Source of the DNA: Edwardiiplasma whartonense
GTDB lineage: Bacteria; Bacillota_I; Bacilli_A; Mycoplasmatales; Mycoplasmataceae
Direction: 5' to 3' (one strand)
DNA: 64,000 nt
NCBI RefSeq assembly: GCF_023566315.1
Contig: NZ_JAKNSU010000002.1
The position numbers were made by a program, and so were the translations under genes. Position 1 is the stretch's first letter, and every line of letters starts with the position of its first letter. Under the pieces are notes generated by a model, which worked only from the letters and a program-made list of their open reading frames with translations, was not told the origin of the DNA and ran no database searches. Shown piece by piece: positions 19,976 to 30,481 of the stretch.

Positions 19976-21772
19976 ATGGAAAACAAAAAAAAGGAAGTAA
20001 CTAAAAGCCCAATTAAGAAAGTTATCAACCAGAATGAAAAAGCACCACTAGTTGAGGAAGAACCCTTTCATTTTCGTCAACGTGAAGTTGTTCGAAAATA
20101 CAGCGGAGGGAACATTCCTACCAAAGTCTTTGCTTTAGGAGGATTAGAAGAAATCGGAAAGAATACCTATGTAATTGAACATGATAATGAAATCATTATT
20201 ATCGATGCAGGGGTAAAATTTCCTGATGCAGGAATGCTAGGAGTTAATGCAGTTATTCCTGATTATTCTTATTTAGTCGAAAACCAAACAAAAATTAAAG
20301 CGATGTTTATTACCCACGGACACGAAGATCACATCGGTGGAATTCCTTATTTATTAAAACAAATTAAAATTCCAGCAATTTTTGCTCCTGAATTAGCTGC
20401 AGCTTTAATTCGTGACCGAATGAAAGAAAACAAAGTTACTGATAAAACTGTAGTCAAAGAATATGTTGCTGAAGATAAATGAAGGTCAAAAAACTTCCAA
20501 GTAAGTTTTGCAGCATTGAATCACTCTATTCCTGATGCTTTTGGAATTCTTGTTAAAACACCTAATGGAAACATCTTCTCTACAGGTGATTATAAGTTCG
20601 ACTGGTCACCTCTTGGACACTTTGCAGAGATTGACAAACTTGCAGAAATTGGAAACGAAGGAGTGGAGTTATTAATGGCTGACTCCACTAACGCTGAAGT
20701 GGTTGGTTATACTCCTGGTGAACGAGGAATTATTGACAACTTGGATAAACATTTTATTAAAGCAAAAGGGAGAATTTTAATTACCACTTTTGCCTCTAAT
20801 GTCCACCGAATTCAATACATTATTCAATTAGCTAATAAGTACAATCGAAAAATTGTAATTCTTGGTCGTTCAATTGAACGAATTATTAAAATTATTCGAA
20901 AAATGGGACATTTAAAAATTAGTGAAAAACGCTTCATTAAACCAACTGATATGCACAAGTATCCTGATAACGAATTAATGATTATTACCACTGGATCACA
21001 AGGTGAACCAATGGCAGCACTTTCACGAATTGCCAATGATAAACACCAAAGCGTCCGTATCAAACCAGGTGATACAGTAATTTTCTCTTCTTCACCAATT
21101 CCAGGAAATCGTGCTGATGTTGAGCGTTTAGTTAATAGTTTGACCAGAATTGGAGCGACTGTCATCGAAAATACTCCTACTAACCAAATCCATACTTCTG
21201 GACACGCTAGTCAAGAAGAACAAAAGCTTTTGTTCACTCTTTTAAAACCAAACTACTTTATGCCAATGCACGGAGAATACCGCATGCTAAAAAAACATGT
21301 CGAAACTGCTCGTTCAGTTAATTTAAAGTCTGGTCATGGTTTTGTAGTAGCAAACGGAGATCAAATTGAGTTACTGAATGGATTTGCGAAGGTTGGTCGG
21401 AGAATTGATGCTGATGCAATTTATGTTGATGGGAAAGATATGACTGGGCAAGCATCAAATGTGATTCGTGAACGTGATACTTTAAGTAAAGATGGACTAA
21501 TTGCTGTTGTGGTTTCAATTGATTCTCAAAACAATAAGTTGTTAGCTCAACCCCGCATCATTTCTCGAGGAAGTTTCTATGTCAAAGATTCTGGAAGCAT
21601 TATTGGTGAATCGATTGGAATTGTCACTAACGCTGTAGTTGAAATCTTAAATTCTGATCGACCAACCTTCGGAGCGATTAAAAAAGCAATCAAACAAGCA
21701 CTTTCACCTTACATTTTTAAAGTCAAACGTCGCAATCCCTTAATTATTCCTGTTATTCTCAACAAGAAATAA
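19976..21772 (+). CDS. rnjA: Ribonuclease J
   Basis: Dual 5'-3' exonuclease and endonuclease of the metallo-beta-lactamase/beta-CASP family, central to mRNA decay. The 598-aa protein has a Lys-rich N-terminal extension of about 45 residues. FITHGHEDHIGGIPYLL (zinc motif HxHxDH), LNHSIPDAFGI, FSTGDYKFD, LMADSTNAEVVGYTPGE and TTGSQGEPMAALSRI follow, and HTSGHASQEEQ is the C-terminal metal and beta-CASP motif. A TGA-Trp codon at about 20480 splits it in the standard code. Only one paralogue is present in the window, so J1 versus J2 cannot be decided with certainty. Confidence 0.93.
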
Positions 21773-21830
21773 AAAAAGCACTTTTGGAATTGCTTTATAA
21801 TATAAAGTGTATTAAAAGGAGGAAATAGTT

Positions 21831-22733
21831 ATGAGAAATTCAGTTACTGGAATTTCAAGAGGATTTATTATCTTTGCTCAGGTGTTTGGAACAATGTTTG
21901 CCATAATCGGTTTAATTGCCTATTGTGCTTTATTAGATGATGTTATTAAAGGTTTGGGCAACGGGTCTAATGATAATATTGTTGCAAAAGCAAGTGCAGG
22001 GGCAATTATGTCTTTAATTGTTTATTTTGTGTGAAAATCAGTTTGATCTTGTGTTGTTATTATTCGTAGCATGAATGAAATGGATGACTTTACTTTGAGT
22101 GCTAACAAATGAATAATTTCAGCATTAAGCTTAACTGTTGGTGGGTTTTTTACCCCTTTCATTATTAGTTCATTTCCCAACATTAAAGTTAGCGCCACTA
22201 TCAAACCAAAACCATTCTTGACTAAAGCATTTGGAATGTTTATGGTGGTGGGAGGACCTTTGGCAATGTTAACTTATGGAATTTATATGCGTAACAATAT
22301 GGGCGGAGCAGCGCAAGGATGAACGATTGCAGTGTTTGCTATTAGTGGTTTCTTGTTGGTTTTGGGAGCGTTAAATGTTGGTTTCTTCTACCAAAAAAAT
22401 GCCAATCAAAAGTACGAATCAAGCACTTTTATGAAACTTTTAGCAAACACTACCCTAGTAATTGTTACTTTAGAGTTAGTCTTTGTGATGTTAGAAGCGG
22501 TTTTAAGATTATTAGCCAACCTTTATCGAATGATTTACGAATCCTCACAAAACGGGTTCTTATGAGGACTATTGGCTTTGGTTAACTTTATGTTTGTGAT
22601 GATTTATGTCTTGTTTGTGATTCGTCTTACTTGAGAAACAATCACTGGAATTTGAGCAGATGAAGTAGAATTCAACGTCTTTGAGCCATTAAAGGATTAT
22701 CAAAAAGATCAAAAAAACAGTCAGCTCGCATAG
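21831..22733 (+). CDS. Polytopic membrane protein, function unknown
   Basis: A 300-aa, very hydrophobic protein with about seven predicted membrane segments, for example IIFAQVFGTMFAIIGLIAYC, AGAIMSLIVYFVWKSVWSCV, GMFMVVGGPLAMLTYGIY, VFAISGFLLVLGALNVGFF and LLALVNFMFVMIYVLFVI. The C-terminal tail is charged (FEPLKDYQKDQKNSQ). No transporter family motif is evident. The ATG follows AAGGAGGAAATAGTT, an excellent ribosome binding site. It starts 58 bp after rnjA, probably from its own TATAAT at about 21798-21803, and shares a bidirectional terminator with the converging pnuC-like gene. Confidence 0.75.
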
Positions 22734-22746
22734 CCCTGATTTAGTT

Positions 22747-22787
22747 AAAATAAAAGAACTTCCAATTTGGAAGTTCTTTTATTTTTT
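22747..22787. terminator. Bidirectional terminator
   Basis: Long inverted repeat (AAAATAAAAGAACTTCC and its complement around AATTT) flanked by A and T runs, between the converging membrane protein gene and pnuC. Confidence 0.9.
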
Positions 22788-23727
22788 ATCGTTTTGGTTT
22801 AATTTGGTACTTTTGTCTCAAGATTTTAATGATTGAAAGAATTACTAGAGACATTCACGTTAAATACTGAATAAACAAGGAGATGTTTAATAATCGCAAA
22901 CCTGCTAAACCAGAAAACTGTAAAATACTAAAAACATCGCAAAGCAATCAGAACAAGAACTGGATCTTTAGTCCTAACACTTGAAGAATTGTTGCAGTCA
23001 TTTTAAACGAACTTGCCAAAGAGTCTAAAGTTCACTTTAAACCAAGATTGAACCCATCATTATAACCAAAATCAGGATACTTGCCATTGTTATCATGAGG
23101 ATAAGGGTTATTTTCATGACCAAACAATAAGTTTCCTGCATTAGATAAATAAGCAAACCACGAAAATACTAACATTGCAAACAAAGCAAGACCAGTGAAA
23201 TAAATTGTTGCTTTAACAACAACTGGTTGAGTTTTTAAATCCAAAACAAGTCTTGCTTTTTTATGCAAAATTATTCATCCCACCGGGGTAACTAAAACAG
23301 TAAACAGTCCCATCGTCATATCGCCAATATAACCCATTCCCAGAGTTGTTAAGAAAAAAAAGGCATTAGAAACCATACTTCAGAATCATTGTGATTCCTT
23401 GTGTTCAGTAATCATTAACACCATTAAGATTCCTGTAAAAGAAGCCACTCCTGATAACGCTCAAAAAATTGCTACTAAAATTCCTGCCGCACTACTAGTT
23501 CCAAATACTGAATGACCACCAGGTCCAGTGACGTAGTTATACTTATCTAAAGGAATAAAATAACTTGCACCTTCCTTATAACCTTGAACATTAAATAAGG
23601 CAAAAAAGGTAGTAATAACCATGGAAATAAACATTACATAAATCAAAGGTTTAGAAAGACTTTTAAGATCACTTTTAATGCTTCTCAGACCTAAAAAACT
23701 TGATCCGACCACTTCGTGTTTAGCCAT
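22786..23727 (-). CDS. pnuC: PnuC-family nicotinamide riboside/mononucleotide transporter
   Basis: A 313-aa membrane protein resembling PnuC facilitators of vitamin B3 nucleosides. After an N-terminal segment and a loop, the core reads GVASFTGILMVLMITEHKES, WFWSMVSNAFFF, GLFTVLVTPVGWIIL and, near the end, MTATILQVLGLKIQFLFWLL followed by DVFSILQF. This mirrors the PnuC repeats, including the conserved GWxxW-like segment and the late WxxWxxxD-like stretch. An extracellular-type loop rich in Asn, Gly and Pro (HENNPYPHDNNGKYPDFG) is unusual. The start overlaps the upstream deoxyribosyltransferase stop as TAATG, and the pairing with salvage genes supports the call. Confidence 0.75.
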
Positions 23728-24233
23728 TAATGGAGATTTCGACTTTCTATATCTTTAATGGCATCTTCAAAGGAATTAACCACCAAGACAACTTCTTTTA
23801 ATGTTGGATCAGCAAAACTTCCTGTCAACATTTCATTCACTCCTCATCCCGGGATAGCATCACCACTTGGACGTAATTGGGCACGAAAATCAGAAATCAC
23901 TGGATAAATTGCTAAGACGTCACCAAGTTTTTTAGCTCTGGTAATTGCATAACCCAATTCAAACATCGTACCACTATCATATTCAGCCAAATCAAAAATA
24001 AAGACATTAGCTTTTTCCATTAAATTATAGTCGTTAATAAAAATTTCATAGTTAGTACGAACACTACCATCATTGTGGGGTAAATCGATTGGATTAAAGA
24101 TTAAACTACTATCCATTTCATATTTTTTAAAATATTCAACTAACATTTTTCCCTCGTACTTACGTTGATTTTGTTCAGCACTAGAGAAAAGGGGACCCGC
24201 ATTATAAATCCCAGTAATTTTTGTTTCAGACAT
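23727..24233 (-). CDS. Nucleoside 2-deoxyribosyltransferase family protein
   Basis: Transfers deoxyribose between bases or hydrolyses deoxynucleosides and deoxynucleotides in salvage. The 168-aa protein shows IYNAGPLFSSAEQ (family: iYlAgPlf..ae), FNPIDLPHNDGS and IFINDYNLMEKANVFIFDL with the catalytic-region Asp. EYDSGTMFELGYAITRAKKLG provides the conserved catalytic Glu in 'DsGT..ElG.A'. It is translationally coupled to pnuC and lies near tdk, forming a nucleoside salvage cluster. Confidence 0.88.
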
Positions 24234-24332
24234 AAAAAACCTCCTTGTTGATTTCTGACCTCCCCACCAATAGTCACAATGTTATTTCCCAAATTCTAAA
24301 TTAAACTTGAAATAACTCCCTATTTATTGACA

Positions 24333-24935
24333 TTATTGGGGACGAATTCAACAAGTACGACATCGGGGTTGATAGCTATCTTGGGCCCCAATTAAAACAA
24401 TTGGATCATCTTTTTTTGCTGGTGCTCCATTAATTAATCGCTGACTAAAACTAGCATCACGTCCACAAATGGTGCACACAGCTTGAAGTTTAGTAACATA
24501 ATCAGCTTCCACTAATAATTGATCAGTATTTTGAAAGGCATCACCCTTAAAATCTTTATCTAAACCATCAACAATTAAGTTAATTCCCTGTTCTGATATC
24601 TCAAGAATTACTTGCATAATATTTCGATCAAAAAACTGCACTTCATCAATCCCAACCACCAACCTACAGTGATCTTCAACATCTTCTTTGTGAACATAGT
24701 CAAGAATTTGACTAGATTCTGTAACTACAAAAGAAGGCAATTCTTCTCCATCATGAGACATAACTTTGCTTTGTTCGCCGCGAGTATCTAAAGATGGTTT
24801 AAAAATTAAAACCTTTTGATTAGCAAAACTTTTGCGACGTAAACGTCTTAAAAACTCTGTAGTCTTTCCAGAAAACATTGGTCCACAAATTAATTCAATG
24901 ATTCCCTTTCGCTGTTTGGGTTCATGTGTTGTCAT
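24333..24935 (-). CDS. tdk: Thymidine kinase
   Basis: Phosphorylates thymidine (type II, TK1-like). The 200-aa protein carries the P-loop LICGPMFSGKTTEFLRRL at residue 15 and GIDEVQFF (Walker B/catalytic Glu). LIVDGLDKDFKGDAF is the lasso-associated segment. A zinc tetrathiolate reads CTICG and CRTC. A TGA-Trp codon follows CRTC, so the true end is at 24333 rather than at that TGA. Ribosome binding site GAGGAAAGG is present. Promoter region contains two inverted repeats described separately. Confidence 0.96.
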
Positions 24936-24992
24936 CTTTGTTGATAATCCTTTCCTCTATTTTACTCATATTCATAATAAAGGAATTTTAGC

Positions 24993-25017
24993 AACAGTTA
25001 TAGTCGCTATAACTGTT
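24993..25017. repeat. Inverted repeat upstream of tdk
   Basis: Perfect 11-bp arms (AACAGTTATAG and its complement) around TCG, about 58 bp before the tdk start. No T run follows on either strand, so it looks like a protein-binding palindrome or RNA structure rather than a terminator. Confidence 0.6.
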
Positions 25018-25032
25018 TTGTCAAGACACTCA

Positions 25033-25056
25033 AATCAAAACCTCCCAGTTTTGATT
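25033..25056. repeat. Second inverted repeat in the tdk upstream region
   Basis: Perfect 9-bp arms (AATCAAAAC and its complement) around CTCCCA, 15 bp beyond the first repeat and 61 bp after the stop of the YugP-like gene on the minus strand. A weak terminator for that gene is possible, but there is no T run. Confidence 0.55.
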
Positions 25057-25117
25057 AAAAAACCTTTTTAAATCGCCCTTTGTTCAAAATAACAGTTGCA
25101 ATTGGAAAAATTTCCAC

Positions 25118-25807
25118 TTAAATCACTGTTCTAAATGAAAATGGAAAATAAGCACTAAGATTTAAATAATTGCTCATTTGACTAGTTAAAGTTTGATAAC
25201 CCAAACTCTTAATTTGCGCTTCCACACTTTCATTAAATTTTATCGTCACATTCATTCACCAAAAGATAATAATTAACATTATCACCCAGCCAATGATTGC
25301 TAAAGCTTCAACACTGATCCAATAACGTAGTGACACTTTTTGATTCCCATCAACCCCGGGAAGAAAAGTTAATAGCATCATCGCTAAAAACAAACCATCC
25401 AACAAGAAATTTAAAAGGTTTAAACCTCAATATTGATAATAGTAAAGGTTGTGGGTTTGATGAGTCTTTTCTTGAGCATAAACAACACTTTGACAAACAA
25501 TCAAGTTGGTGGATAAATTTTCTTGATCCAAAACACGGTTAGAAAGCCAAAATTGTTTAGTTCTTTGATGATAAGTATAACAAGCACTGGTTAACCCAAG
25601 CTTCTGAGTCTTAACCAGAGGGTGATCAAAGTGATTCTTTTCAATTAATTGGTCAAAAATTTCTCGACCACTAAAACTAGTTTTCAGACGAGTTGCTCAC
25701 CAATAAAAACCAAGTCTACCAACTGTTGAAAACAAAAATAACACACAAAGAAAAATAATAAAGATGATAAGAATGGCCCCAGTTTGGGTACCTAAACGTT
25801 GAAACAT
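25118..25807 (-). CDS. YugP-like membrane protein lacking the zinc-peptidase active site
   Basis: A 229-aa protein with one N-terminal and two C-terminal membrane helices (AILIIFIIFLCVLFLFSTVG; LLDGLFLAMMLLTFLPG; ALAIIGWVIMLIIIFWW), the topology of YugP-type neutral zinc metallopeptidases. The cytoplasmic core aligns by pattern: FSGREIFDQLIEKNHF (family sG.e.a..iL..ngl), YHQRTKQFWLSNRV (family yDPr.k.v.Ls..vy), then a helix where HEVGHA is expected. Here that helix reads CQSVVYAQ, so both metal His and the catalytic Glu are gone. The family assignment is from memory of the pattern. It is probably a pseudo-enzyme. Confidence 0.62.
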
Positions 25808-25821
25808 TCATTCACTTCCTT

Positions 25822-26703
25822 CTATTTAATAAAAATTAAGGGTTGATCATAATCAAGCAGATGATTATCAAGATAAAGCGGTTTTCCAATCAATAACTGC
25901 TTTTTTCACGATGCTAAACGATAAAAATATTGTGAGGTTAAAGGGTTAAAGTGATCATAAGCATCGCCATTGACATAGTAAGTTTCCCGCTCTTGTTCTA
26001 CTGAAATCAAAAACGAAGAAGCATCAAAACTACTAATAAAAAATTCAGAATCAAATTGTTTAATTAAATTAGACGCAGCTGTCTCTTTTCAATATACATA
26101 AAGCTTAAAATCAAGTGTACTTAAAAGATAGGCGTTTTCTACTTCAACTACCTGATTAAGGTTGGTTAAGTTAAATTCTTTAAATTCATTATTCACGTAG
26201 AAATATGTTTGTTTTGAAGTTAAAGTTTGAAAAAGTAAACCATCAAGAAAACAGCCGATCAAGACATAATCATTTCAAGTTTCCACTTGTTGAACTTCTT
26301 CTCACTGATGGTCAAATTTCAGAATATAACTACTCAAACGGTTAGGCTTAATCAACGAAAGGTAATAATCTTCGTTCACCTTTACAACATTATAAAGATA
26401 ATCATCAAAATAATTAATGGTAGTAATTGCTGTGTGTGAAGCTTCTAAAAACGAAGAGTTCAAAGGGTGGGGGTGCTTTAAAAAATCTTCATTCAGAACA
26501 CCTTTTTTAGAAATATTCACGTTAATATCACCCATCGGGATTGTTGCTAAAAGTTTTGGTTCAACATCAAACTTAGCATCAGTTAAATACAACCAGTCAT
26601 CAATAATTCAAAAATTAGTAATCCAATGACTGCTTTCAACTTTTTGGTGCAGCAATTTAGAAAGATTAGGAGGAACTTGCTTTTTTCAATTAAACTTTTT
26701 CAT
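25822..26703 (-). CDS. Hypothetical soluble protein, probably leaderless mRNA
   Basis: A 293-aa protein without membrane segments or known motifs. It is rich in aromatic residues and beta-strand-like patterns (WIIDDWLYLTDAKF, VETWNDYVLIGCFLDGLLFQ, QTYFYVNNEFKEFNL), suggesting a beta-propeller-like or repeat fold. The ATG at 26703 has no Shine-Dalgarno sequence. Instead a minus-strand TATAAT sits seven bases before it, so transcription may start at or next to the ATG. It is followed after 14 bp by the YugP-like gene on the same strand. The function is unknown. Confidence 0.65.
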
Positions 26704-26738
26704 CGTTTTAATTATAAATTAACAACCCAACTTTAATT

Positions 26739-26762
26739 GAAAAAATAGGACCAAAGTCCTAT
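26739..26762 (-). terminator. Terminator after pgk
   Basis: Hairpin ATAGGAC/GTCCTAT with a 4-nt loop, followed on the minus strand by T residues, just after the pgk stop. Confidence 0.85.
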
Positions 26763-26770
26763 CATTTTCT

Positions 26771-27988
26771 CTATTTATCTCGGATCGCTTCGATTCCTGG
26801 TAATGCTTTACCTTCCATGTATTCCAAAGAAGCTCCCCCTCCAGTAGAAATTCAAGAGAATTTATCAGCCAAACCAAGTTTTTTTGCAGCTGCAGCAGAG
26901 TCTCCTCCACCAATTAAAGTGAACGCACCATCTAAATTAGCAATTGTCTGACCAACTTCTAAAGTTCCTTTTTCAAAGTTCTTAAATTCAGTTACTCCCA
27001 TTGGCCCATTTCACACTACAGTTTTTGCCCCTGTTAGTTCTTTTTTAAAGAGTTCAATTGTTTTTGGTCCAATATCTAAACCCATGACATCTGTTGGCAT
27101 ATCGTTGCTTGTATCAGAAAAGGTCGGAACGACATCTTCAAAACTTGGTGCATTAGCAGAATCAATAGGAAGAATAATTTTTCCTTTACCAATTTCTAGG
27201 TAATGTTTAGCATCTTCAATTTTATCTTCTTCTAATAAAGATTTACCTACCTTATGACCCTGAGCTGCAAAGAAAGTATAAGCCATTCCTCCGCCAATCA
27301 AGATTTTATCAACCTTGTTTAAAAGGTTGTCAATTACCCCGATTTTATCAGAAACTTTCGCTCCTCCTAAAATCGCCACAAAAGGAGTAGCAGGGTTATC
27401 AATTCCCTTGCTCAAATTAGCCAACTCTGCTTCTACTAAGAAACCAATTCCTGACTGAGCAATATTAGCTGCAATTCCAACATTTGAAGCATGAGCACGA
27501 TGGGCAGTTCCAAACGCATCGTTAATGAATAAATCCCCTAATCCCGCTCAATACTTACCAAGTGATGAATCATTTTTTGATTCTCGCTTCACAACTTCGC
27601 CATTAACAACATCTTCAAAACGAGTGTTTTCTACTAAAAGAATTTCACCTGAATTTAATTTATTAACCGCTGTTTCTAACTCTTCACCCTCAGTTACAGG
27701 AACAAAAACCACTTTTTGTTTCATCAATTCTTCTAAACGTTTTGCAATTGGTTTTAAAGTTTTAGTTTGTTTATCTGCTTCACTTTTAATTCGACTTAAG
27801 TGAGAGAATAAAATAACCTTTGCTTGATTTTCTACCAAGTATTTAATCGTTGGTAACGCAGCAGTAATTCGGTTATCATCAGTAATATTTCCCTGTTTAT
27901 CTAAAGGAACATTGAAATCAACTCTGACCAAGACTTTTTTATTAGCAACATCAAGATCTTTAATGGTTTTTTTCTTATTGTAATCCAT
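26771..27988 (-). CDS. pgk: Phosphoglycerate kinase
   Basis: Glycolytic enzyme making ATP from 1,3-bisphosphoglycerate. The 405-aa protein has the signature KKVLVRVDFNVPLDKQG at residue 17, VILFSHLSRIKSE, and DAFGTAHRAHAS across a TGA-Trp region. It also has AILGGAKVSDKIGVIDNLL, IGGGMAYTF and the C-terminal nucleotide motif IGGGDSAAAAKKLG, with STGGGASLEYMEGK. AGAGGAAA precedes the start. It follows gapA downstream with its own leader and terminator, so expression may be separate. Confidence 0.97.
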
Positions 27989-28076
27989 AATTAGTTTCCT
28001 CTTTCTTATTAACTAGTATAATTCTATTCTAACTCGTTTTTAGCAATTTAGATATTCAGATTAAAACCTTTATCGA

Positions 28077-28106
28077 CAAAAAAACAACCCTTAATGCGGT
28101 TGTTTG
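28077..28106 (-). terminator. Terminator after gapA
   Basis: Minus-strand hairpin AACAACC/GGTTGTT with loop GCATTAAG followed by T residues, 25 bp after the gapA stop. Confidence 0.88.
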
Positions 28107-28130
28107 TTATTATAAAGATTGTCTTGACGA

Positions 28131-29147
28131 TTATAATGATAAAACGTGAAGTGCAGTTCTCACAAATTGTGAAGTATATGAACTTTCGTTGTCATATCAA
28201 GCAAATACTTTTACCAATTGAGTACCATCATTTTCAATTACCTTAGTTAAAGTAGCATCAAAGATTGAACCATGTGATTCTCCAACAATATCAGCAGAAA
28301 CAATTTGTTCTTCATTATAAGACATTGCTTCTCCTAAAGCTTTATTTGAACTTACTGCTTCTTTAATTGCAGCATTAATTTCTTCAACACTAGTATTTTT
28401 GTTTAATTCCACAGTTAAATCAGTAATTGATCCAGTGATTACTGGCACTCTTAATGCAAATCCATCCATTCTTCCGTTCAATTCTGGTAGAGCTTTACCA
28501 ACAGCTACTGCTGCTCCAGAAGTAGTTGGAATAATGTTTCAAGCAGCAGCACGTCCACGACGTAAGTCACTGTGTGGTAAATCTAGTAATCTTTGATCGT
28601 TAGTAACTGCGTGTACAGTAGTCATCAACCCTTGTTTTACTCCAAATTTTTCGTTTAAAACAAATGCTAAGGGAGTTAAACAATTAGTAGTACATGAAGC
28701 TGCAGAGATGATGTCATCTTCGGGAGAAATATCTTTTTCATTTACTCCATAAACAATAGTTTTTAAATCCCCTTTAGCAGGTGCAGAAATTAAAACTTTC
28801 TTTGCTCCTGCAGTCAAGTGCGCTTTTGCCTTTTCTTTATCAGTGTAGAATCCAGTTGATTCAATTACTAAGTCAACACCCAAATCGCTTCATTTTAAGT
28901 TAGCAGCATCTTTTTCAGCAAAGATTTTTACTTCTTTACCATCAACAATAATTGCCCCGTCTTTAGCACTAATTTCACCTTTGTGGAATCATCCGTGTGC
29001 TGAATCATGCTCTAACAAGTAAGCCAAGGTTTTTGGATCAGTCAAATCGTTAACTGCAACAATTTCAACATCTTTGTTGTCTCACAATTTTCTGAAAGCT
29101 AAACGACCAATTCTTCCAAAACCGTTAATTGCGACTTTTTTTGCCAT
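28131..29147 (-). CDS. gapA: Glyceraldehyde-3-phosphate dehydrogenase
   Basis: Oxidises glyceraldehyde 3-phosphate with NAD and phosphate. The 338-aa protein opens with the Rossmann motif VAINGFGRIGRLAFR and NDLTDPKTLAYLLEHDSAHG, where Asp suggests NAD preference. It has SAASCTTNCLTP with the catalytic Cys, the conserved HAVTNDQRLLDLPHSDLRRG and WYDNESSYTSQ near the C-terminus (usual WYDNE.gYs). Four TGA-Trp codons are present. A consensus-like promoter lies upstream and a terminator downstream, so it is monocistronic and probably highly expressed. Confidence 0.97.
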
Positions 29148-29187
29148 ATATAATATGTTCCTTCTTTCGTTAATAATTCATAAGTTT

Positions 29188-29216
29188 ATTATAATATAAG
29201 AACATTAAATACTCAA
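29188..29216 (-). promoter_or_regulatory. Promoter of gapA
   Basis: On the minus strand TTGAGT, 17-bp spacer, TATAAT, 40 bp before the gapA ATG. Confidence 0.75.
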
Positions 29217-29315
29217 AGATTTTCCCCAAATTACTAACTAATTATCATCAGAAAACTAACTCAAAGTTATCATCATTATCAACCTCTATTCAACCTAGTG
29301 TTGATCTTGAAAAAA

Positions 29316-29360
29316 TGAAAAACAAACCTTTTCTTTAAACCAAGAGAGGTTTGTTTTTTT
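29316..29360 (-). terminator. Terminator after the microcin C-like operon
   Basis: Minus-strand arms AACAAACCT and AGGTTTGTT separated by about 16 nt and followed by T residues. It lies 14 bp after the mccB-like stop. The plus strand also ends in a T run, but no plus-strand gene precedes it. Confidence 0.8.
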
Positions 29361-29373
29361 ACATTATCGGTTT

Positions 29374-30426
29374 TTAACCATGACTGTGTTCTAAATTTCT
29401 TGGAAAGGATACTTCTTGTAGCGACAAATCTCAGTTATTAATTCCAACTCTCTTATTAGCACTCTTGATTGCAAAGTAATTGCCTTCGATAAATTTTATA
29501 ATATCTGGAATTGACAAACTAACTGCTAAGGCATTGTTTAAATATCAAGATGGAGCCTTATTGCAATAAGAATTAATCGAATCTTCTAAAGTTGAATTGT
29601 CACTGCTGATAACATTGTCTTTATTACAAAAAATGCAAGCACTATTCTCTATTCAGGGAATAAAAAATGGACCAATAGTAGAAATATCGTTAAAATAACC
29701 CACATTCAACATCGGTATTTTGAATTTGATTGTTAATTCATTGATTTCTTCAACAATTTCTTTTTCATCAGCAGATAGAATTAATATCGTTTTTTGGAAG
29801 TTCATACTACGAATTTTTTCTATTAAAAACAAGGATTCTGTACCAGAATAATCTTCATTTGTTTCAATTTTCAGATTATCAAACCGATCGATTAATCCTG
29901 ATTTTAGTACCTTTGTTTTTAATTTTCCTGCGTCTTTTTTTGAAAAAATAAACTGTCGATTTAGATTTGTGTCTTCGATAATATCTTTGTCAAACAAAAC
30001 AAAATTTTTAGCTCCAATAGAAGCCAAGGCATAACTAATCGCGTTTCCGATTCCGCCACACCCGACAATAAAAAAATTAAAAGACTCTATTTTATTTAAA
30101 AGACTTTTGTAATCACCAGTTCCTACATGATAATTTAGCATTAACTCACTTCTACTCAATAAGTCTTCTTCATCAAAACAATCATCGATTATAATTGAAC
30201 CGTTCAAAATATAATCTTGCATATCTTCATCTATTGATAAGCGATGCATTTCTTTTTTTAATTCATTTTTAGAAAAAAATGTTGTGTTCAATAAATAATT
30301 AAAAATCGATTTGTTCTTTTCTCATTGATTGTTGCTTATTATTTTTTGATTAGTTCCTTTGTTTAAAACAACAAATTCTTTTGCCTTAAATACCATAAAT
30401 GTTTTGGCTAATTTATATTTTTCCAT
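29374..30426 (-). CDS. mccB: MccB-like ThiF/E1 adenylyltransferase (microcin C-type peptide AMP-ylation)
   Basis: Predicted to couple AMP to the C-terminal Asn of a short ribosomal peptide, as MccB does in microcin C synthesis. The 350-aa length equals that of E. coli MccB. An N-terminal domain of about 110 residues (peptide clamp position) precedes the E1 domain. There NFFIVGCGGIGNAISYALAS, FVLFDKDIIEDTNLNRQFIF and KKDAGKLKTKVLKS give the Rossmann GxGGxG, ribose-binding Asp, Arg and catalytic Lys. A CIFC pair near residue 300 resembles the zinc site. The start has a near-perfect AAGGAGGAGC. It lies directly after the MFVGLMMN mini-gene and hairpin. MoeB/ThiF functions are less likely because no sulfur-carrier protein is nearby. 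Confidence 0.85.
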
Positions 30427-30435
30427 TGCTCCTCC

Positions 30436-30470
30436 TTAAAAACAGTCTAGTTATAAAAACTAGACTGTTT
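30436..30470 (-). terminator. Intercistronic hairpin/attenuator between the mccA-like mini-gene and mccB
   Basis: Minus-strand perfect 12-bp stem (AACAGTCTAGTT/AACTAGACTGTT, 5-nt loop) followed by five T residues and then the mccB ribosome binding site. In the E. coli microcin C operon a hairpin at the same place makes mccA transcripts far more abundant than mccAB readthrough. The same role is inferred here. Confidence 0.85.
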
Positions 30471-30481
30471 TACTCTACTGA

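Noticed and set aside
26719..26913. Short ORF overlapping the end of pgk
   Set aside because: Other-frame shadow of the pgk C-terminus.
29374..30426. ThiF/MoeB in thiamine or molybdopterin synthesis
   Set aside because: No ThiS/MoaD carrier or other thiamine/molybdopterin biosynthetic gene is nearby; the length, the mini-gene with terminal Asn and the adjacent S66 peptidase fit MccB better.
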